The position numbers were made by a program, and so were the translations under genes. This document shows, piece by piece, positions 16,276-21,090 of a stretch of DNA of 21,090 nt. The notes under the pieces are model-generated. The model saw nothing but the letters and a program-made list of their open reading frames with translations. It searched no databases and was not told the origin of the DNA. Source of the DNA: Chara braunii (lineage: Eukaryota > Streptophyta > Charophyceae > Charales > Characeae); contig BFEA01000668.1 in the NCBI GenBank assembly GCA_003427395.1, positions 89,344-110,433 on the forward strand. The letters are read 5' to 3'. Position 1 is the first letter of the stretch, and each line of letters opens with the position of its first letter.

Positions 16276-17465
16276 TGATGACTCTGGCGGCCATACCTAG
16301 GGGTATGGCGGATCACAGTTTTCACATCTGCTGAATTACTGCAAATCTGGGCAAGCGTTCTTGCCCAAGTGTCAACAACAGAATTGCGCTTCACTAGAAA
16401 CATACAGAATCGAATTCTGATGGAGAGAATCGTAACGATCACTGACCCTAGGTAGCACATGCTATAGATAGACTCAACGCAAAATTACAATTCATAGTAT
16501 CACCACTTTTCCATGACAGAATTCACAATCTGAGCATACAATATCTAGCGCAATACTGTCAAGCAGTCACATAACGATTTCAAGCCAGAAAGAGTCAGCA
16601 GATGGAGAGATATGAGAAACAGAAGATGGGGAAGAAGATGGCTATGGTTGTCATGCCGTCAGGCGTAGACTCACAAATAGACCATCAATTCTGACTATAC
16701 TGACACTAAATAATTCACTATACTGAGTTCTGGGTGGAACATACTCACTTCAGAGAGTTCTTGCAGACGAGGAAGAAGCTCTGGCTATGGCAGACAATAT
16801 ACTCCCTTCTCGCCACTTTCTTCCAGAGCTCCTCCAATCTCCACGCATAGAAACTCACCAAACTTGTTGAACTTGCAGAAAACACTGAGGCGCTTCAATC
16901 ATTTGTACTAGATTCACTGAATCTAGTCCGGTGGCACTCTGACAGTCAAGAGAAGATACTTCGCCACTTTCTCCCTGATCCGCTGACACTGGAAATGGAC
17001 CCAAATGGGGTCAATACAGTGTAGGGTTGACTCCAACAGTCAATCTTAGTTAGCGCTACCCTGTGATGAAGTCGCCACTCAGTTCCTCAGGGTCCTCAGC
17101 CAAATCGCGATTCTGGTTCTAGTAGCAGTACTGGCGAGATAGTCCTATACTTGCCACACCAAGTCAGGCGCTCTGGCATGAAACTGTGCCTGATCAATCC
17201 AATCACTGATCTCCTGTGTTCACCGCCTGTATCCCTTCTTCTTGCCTGCGAGATATGATATGACGTTCTGAGGTACTCTTCTCCACTTCGGACTACAGAG
17301 TTCTCATTTGAGCATTTGCTACCATCACCAAAATCCGGCGAGGCCTGTTCATCTAGGCCCATGCCTTGGGATTTGTGGTGGGCCGCGCTCCTACCCGCTT
17401 TCGAAGAGCTAGAACTCCTCTACCGCCACGCCACCCGCCTTCGGGGTTAAGTGATTCGCCAGATA
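16276..17465 (-). other. Probable 5' LTR region of the Gypsy element; no gene
   Basis: The plus strand starts TGATGACTC, the complement of an LTR ending in CA. A perfect 8-bp hairpin (GCCATACC/GGTATGGC, loop TAGG) sits at 16290-16309, within 35 nt of the candidate primer site. CGCCACT recurs at 16271, 16813, 16964 and 17069. Open frames here look random. The left end of the LTR copy and any matching 3' LTR at 8.7-9.5 kb were not found. Confidence 0.3.
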
Positions 17466-19245
17466 TCAACTCCTTGGCGGGATTTCGACTCTTTCATGAT
17501 CACGATCTGGCCGTTTGCAACAGCCTATGCCTCTTGTAAGTGTTCGGGCTAGCACACCGTTTCGGCACCAGCGGGCGTCACGGAACACAGTGGAGAAAGC
17601 AGCTGCAATACCACTGTGCGGGTCGTTCGTCGGGCTCAGGTATAGGCGGCGGGAGACTAATCGGATTCGTAGTGGTTGGTTCTCTCTTGGATACCTCCCA
17701 GACGAACAGTGGAAGCTGCCGAAAAGATGTTGCTGAGTACAATGGGGGCTGCCGGTACCGAGCGCCGTAATGGTGTAGAGGGAGGCAGACGGGAATGCAA
17801 CTAGCAAAAGTGAAAGTGAGCGGAGGTATTGCCTACAAAAGAAGGAAGAATCTAGTCGCGCTTTCGTGCCAGATGCAATCGGAGACAAAGACAAGGAAGA
17901 ACGACTATGTTAGGAGGAGGTCGCCTAGCGCACGCCGCTGTTCCCATGGAACCCTCCTCCACTTCCGTCTTCAAATGTCCCACTTGAATTTTTTTTGTTA
18001 CTACCACCAAAATCTGCATCCGGATTCGAGTCACTAAGACTCGCGCTGCAGGCCTTGCAGCAGGCCTACGCCCTCCTACTTATTGCAGGCATTGGAGCAG
18101 CCACGACTGCCGAGCACAGGTCACACGCTTCAGAGCCGGCTACTGTCGAGGCGGACAGATTCGGAGGAGAGTTGTTACACACTCCTATTTCCATGATCGC
18201 CCCCGCTGGCTGCGTTGTTCCGCCCCTGTGCAGTGGCTGCGCTAAAGCACAGTTTGGCACAGGCGAACGGAGGCATAGAGGAGGACGAACCTAGACGGGC
18301 TTCTGCGTCGGGTGCGTGCGCAGAAGAGAAGAGCACAGTGCCGGGGGAGAAGCGGCTATGGCGGAAGCATGAGTGCCTTGGCTTGCTCGATTCTGATCAG
18401 AAACAGTCGAGGGAAGATGCAAACCGGGGGTTCTTGCCCCGGGCGACTCGCATGACGGGGTTGGTTTTGGAGATCGGTTAGTAAGATAGACAATTGAGCA
18501 AGAATGAGCTGCGCGAGGGTGGGTGATGGAGTAGAAGAAGTGAGGGTAGGAAGTCTCGATCTCACCCGTCTCTTGATGGAAACGGGCGAATGAAGGCTCG
18601 TTTCCAATGTTTTGTGATAGGGCGAGATGAATGGCGGGGTTAGATTTGTTGTAGGATTAGCAGAAGAAGAGTTAACTGAAAAAGGCACTGCGTGGGAGAA
18701 ATGACGATGTCGGGTATGGTCGCGGCAGTTCTCATTAACCTCGTTCGATTCCTAAGGGAATCAGGCGAGGGAGAATGCTAAGTGGGGGTTTTCCATGGTC
18801 ACGAAGATGATTATAAGGATAGTTTTAGTTACTGGTGAGTAGAATTTGAGAAACGATTGGTAGGAGTTGCGCCCAAGAAAGTAATTCAAGCGTTCTTCTA
18901 AAAAGTACTATGTATCTTCGTGCACTTTAGGGGAAGATTCATTCTAATTGCAAGCATTTTACTGATGGAAATAGCCTCCTCCGATCTCGCTCTATGAACG
19001 GCTTGAACGAGCGGTGCACAGCTCTGCGTTCTAGCGGAAGATCCATTTTCATATAGCATATGTAAGGCGCCCGTTACTACAGTCGCGAAAGGATGGATCG
19101 ATTTCGTCGTCATTCCCCCCCCCCCCGGGGTCGCCGTCATGAGTCCAAACGTGCCGTTCGTATGATTGATTGATCTCACGATTCTCCCGATTCGTTACCA
19201 TCGTCTTCTTTCGTAGTAGTTTCGGTTGCCACCCCCACCCTGCTA
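17466..19245. other. No recognisable gene; intergenic or intronic
   Basis: Several open frames of 60-140 codons exist on both strands, for example 17466-17894 minus and 17995-18294 plus. None shows a known motif, and they overlap each other. A palindrome-like stretch (CTGCAGGCCTTGCAG) lies near 18047. A run of 12 Cs lies near 19115. A host exon cannot be excluded. Confidence 0.4.
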
Positions 19246-19271
19246 CTCGCTTACCTGACTGTGTTTCTCAG

Positions 19272-19385
19272 GTGTTACACATCGCCGACAACGTCGTGTC
19301 TAGCATAATGATCGCCGTCGGCATCGTGTTCGCAGCCTTCAAGCTCTTTTTCTCAGTCATGCTTCGTGGTGGCCAGTTGCGGTAG
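19272..19385 (+). other. Possible terminal exon of a plus-strand gene
   Basis: A good splice-acceptor pattern (CTGAC branch-like site, T-rich run, TTTCTCAG ending at 19271) is followed by 37 open codons to a TAG at 19383-19385. They encode a hydrophobic segment, IMIAVGIVFAAFKLFF, that could be one membrane span. No homology is recognised and no upstream exon could be tied to it. Confidence 0.2.
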
Positions 19386-19490
19386 TGGTATTATGTGCCT
19401 TCAGCGTTTGCATTCTCGCATAAGCGTGCGGTAGAGCGTATCAGCCAGGCCAACGTACCAGCCACATACGTCAAAGAGGAAAGAAAGCTT

Positions 19491-19868
19491 ACCTGACCAG
19501 ACTGTGAGGATCAACGAAAACTTTGAGCAGACTGTTTTCAGTGCGCTGAACTGGCCAGGCGTGAAAGGAGAGAGAAGAGCAATATGATCGAAGTTTCAGA
19601 TGTGCTATGAACATATGGGGATGTAGCCGTTGGAAAAAGGATAGGAGACAATCGGGGAGTCGCAGTAAAGGAGCGAAATAGTAAAGGCGGTGAAGCAGAG
19701 AGCTGATAAAGGAAGGAAGAGAAAGAGAGACGTGAGAATACGTACCTGCTCGTGGAGGACGTCTGCAAGAGCGGGATCTGCTACTACGGTACATCCGGTG
19801 TTGTTCCTAAAAGTTCGGAAGGCTGTGGTTTTTAGCAAGACCCCGACCGTTGTTATTATCAGCGACAA
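19491..19868 (-). other. Possible minus-strand exons with splice donors
   Basis: On the minus strand an open stretch ending DPALADVLHEQ runs into CAG|GTACGT (exon end 19746). A pyrimidine-rich acceptor-like tract then ends at about 19530, and a short open stretch ending FVDPHSLVR runs into TCAG|GTAAGC (exon end 19491). Phases can be made compatible. The product is not recognised. It conflicts with the plus-strand exon at 19272-19385 if both genes extend. Confidence 0.15.
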
Positions 19869-20917
19869 CTAGTACTGCACATTGTGGGGATGCATGTCAA
19901 CCGCCTCGGGCTACTACAGTAGGGAAGACTGAAGTCCTGCGGCTCCTATAACTTGCTGCTGGTACAAAGTGACTAAGTTTGAACTACTGCTGCTATCCTT
20001 AATCTGTTACAGTTGCTGGCTTCCACAGAAAAGCGGGTCTGCGTTGCATAAAGGCAGACAAGTTTTTTTAGCCTCACGAAAAAGGAACTAAGAAGGGTTA
20101 TTTAGCCTATCTTGGGTCGCCATTGTGGTTGAGTTTCTGACTGGGAGCGACTATAATGTACGGAAGAAGGCAGTTGTTATCTATTGTGTTGAAGCACCGT
20201 GTGAATATTTATTAGAGTACCATTGTACTTCTACCTGTGCCACTGCTGCAACTGATTGAGTCCTTTGAAGGGGTGGTCAGACTCTGCAAAGGGGGGGTTA
20301 CTATTGCGATTTGGGGGGATCGTCAGAAGGTCGTAACTATGCGCCTTGACTAAGGTCTGACTACTTTTGCCACGTGTTTTGGCTACCATTGCGGGGCCCT
20401 CAGGCGACTGAAGATTACAAGGCCCTCTCATGAGAGTTGAGTTTGTCCACCTCCTGTATCTCGAGAGTCTGAAACCCCTTATTTTCTGCCCTTCTTAAGT
20501 CTAATCCTGTTCTGAGAGGAAGGCGGCAGGTGGGATTGCAACCCGTAAGACCGCAGAAAGACTCTGTGGGGAGTCAGCCCACCGATTGCGGTAGCTCTGC
20601 CNAAACTCGGGAGGAGTTCTGGAGGCAGGGAACTGAGAGGTAATCATTTGCTTTCCCTCTATAAACCTAGTTATAACCCCTACCTGTACGTCTTGCTATG
20701 GTTGACTGAGTATATTGCCTGCATCCCTACTCTGACTTCCAGTTTGACTTTCAGGACAAACCAGGATTAAGTAAAGGAATGTTTGTGCAAATTCAGTTTT
20801 CTGTTTTATTGCTTCACTAAAAGCAGATTGGAAAAAGGGATTGCATCTGGGAGAAAGGTGGGAGGAAGGCTGTATTGAATGTGTTTGACTAGGTCAACCA
20901 AAGGCTGGGAGAGTCTT
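19869..20917. other. No gene seen
   Basis: No frame longer than about 66 codons, no known motif, no repeats noticed. One N near 20602. Confidence 0.5.
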
Positions 20918-21086
20918 CATAAGATTGGAGGGCCCAGTGCTATGTTTATTCTTAACTGCTTGAAGGACCAGACAGGTTCCCATAAGATTGCGTGATTTCC
21001 CATAAGATTGCGTGGTTTGGTTGCTTTGACTTGAGAGGGCTGTTTGTGCCTGATTTTCAGGGACCAAGCATTTTTCCATAAGATTG
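20918..21086 (+). repeat. CATAAGATTG repeat cluster, open at window end
   Basis: CATAAGATTG occurs at 20918-20927, 20981-20990, 21001-21010 and 21077-21086. The middle two belong to a 20-bp near-perfect tandem unit (TTCCCATAAGATTGCGTG plus two bases; 20978-20997 and 20998-21017). The others are followed by GAGGG or GATG. The cluster may continue past the window. Confidence 0.75.
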
Positions 21087-21090
21087 GATG

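Noticed and set aside
16276-17465. A confirmed 5' LTR
   Set aside because: Only one end is suggested by TG and the candidate primer site; no second copy was found, so it is left as probable region only.
17466-17894. 142-codon minus-strand gene
   Set aside because: No motif or supporting splice signals, and overlapping plus-strand frames of similar quality.
20918-21086. CRISPR array
   Set aside because: The repeats are too short, irregularly spaced, and in a eukaryotic nuclear context.

Overview
The window is transposon-rich nuclear DNA with no confidently recognisable host gene. Two large decayed retroelements fill about three quarters of it, and a scrambled piece of organellar DNA lies inside the second one. 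The organellar fragments (nad7, cob, trnP, sdh3, LSU rRNA, rpl2) are of the plant/charophyte mitochondrial type. sdh3 and rpl2 as organelle genes, together with a plant-type chromodomain Ty3 element, suggest a streptophyte such as a charophyte alga or an early land plant. The species cannot be fixed from sequence alone. Scattered single N bases fit a draft assembly of repetitive DNA.

Layout. 1-704: non-coding DNA with short inverted repeats and a TCCGGAC-rich patch. 705-975: a 271-bp unit made of two blocks, A then B. 977-8685: a LINE-type non-LTR retrotransposon that begins with a second copy of block A (977-1060) and ends with a second copy of block B (8527-8685). Its parts are a hairpin-rich 5' leader, ORF1 (1612-3029, frameshifted), an unrecognised middle ORF (about 3379-4226, broken) and ORF2 (4265-8435: apurinic endonuclease, reverse transcriptase, C-terminal zinc finger), which carries two frameshifts and three in-frame stops. 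The 705-975 unit looks like an internally deleted relative of the LINE lying head-to-tail in front of it.

8686-9537: no gene seen. About 9530-16275, minus strand: a decayed Ty3/Gypsy chromovirus with gag (15851-14271), protease, RT/RNase H, integrase and a C-terminal chromodomain. A candidate primer-binding site lies at 16259-16274, but no matching LTR pair was found. The integrase is interrupted at 10368-11425 by about 1.06 kb of organellar DNA. That insert joins nad7, cob, trnP and sdh3 fragments on the plus strand to LSU rRNA and rpl2 fragments on the minus strand, and a 3-bp match (TTC/GAA) lies at both edges. The reading of the integrase resumes on the far side, so the organellar DNA inserted into an existing element.

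16276-21090: probably a 5' LTR region followed by intergenic or intronic DNA. Only weak exon-like signals near 19.2-19.9 kb and a CATAAGATTG repeat at the right edge stand out.

None of the retroelement proteins could be made intact from this locus. Many of the stops, and the lost catalytic Asp of the Gypsy RT, can be explained by C-to-T or G-to-A transitions, as in methylated, silenced repeats.
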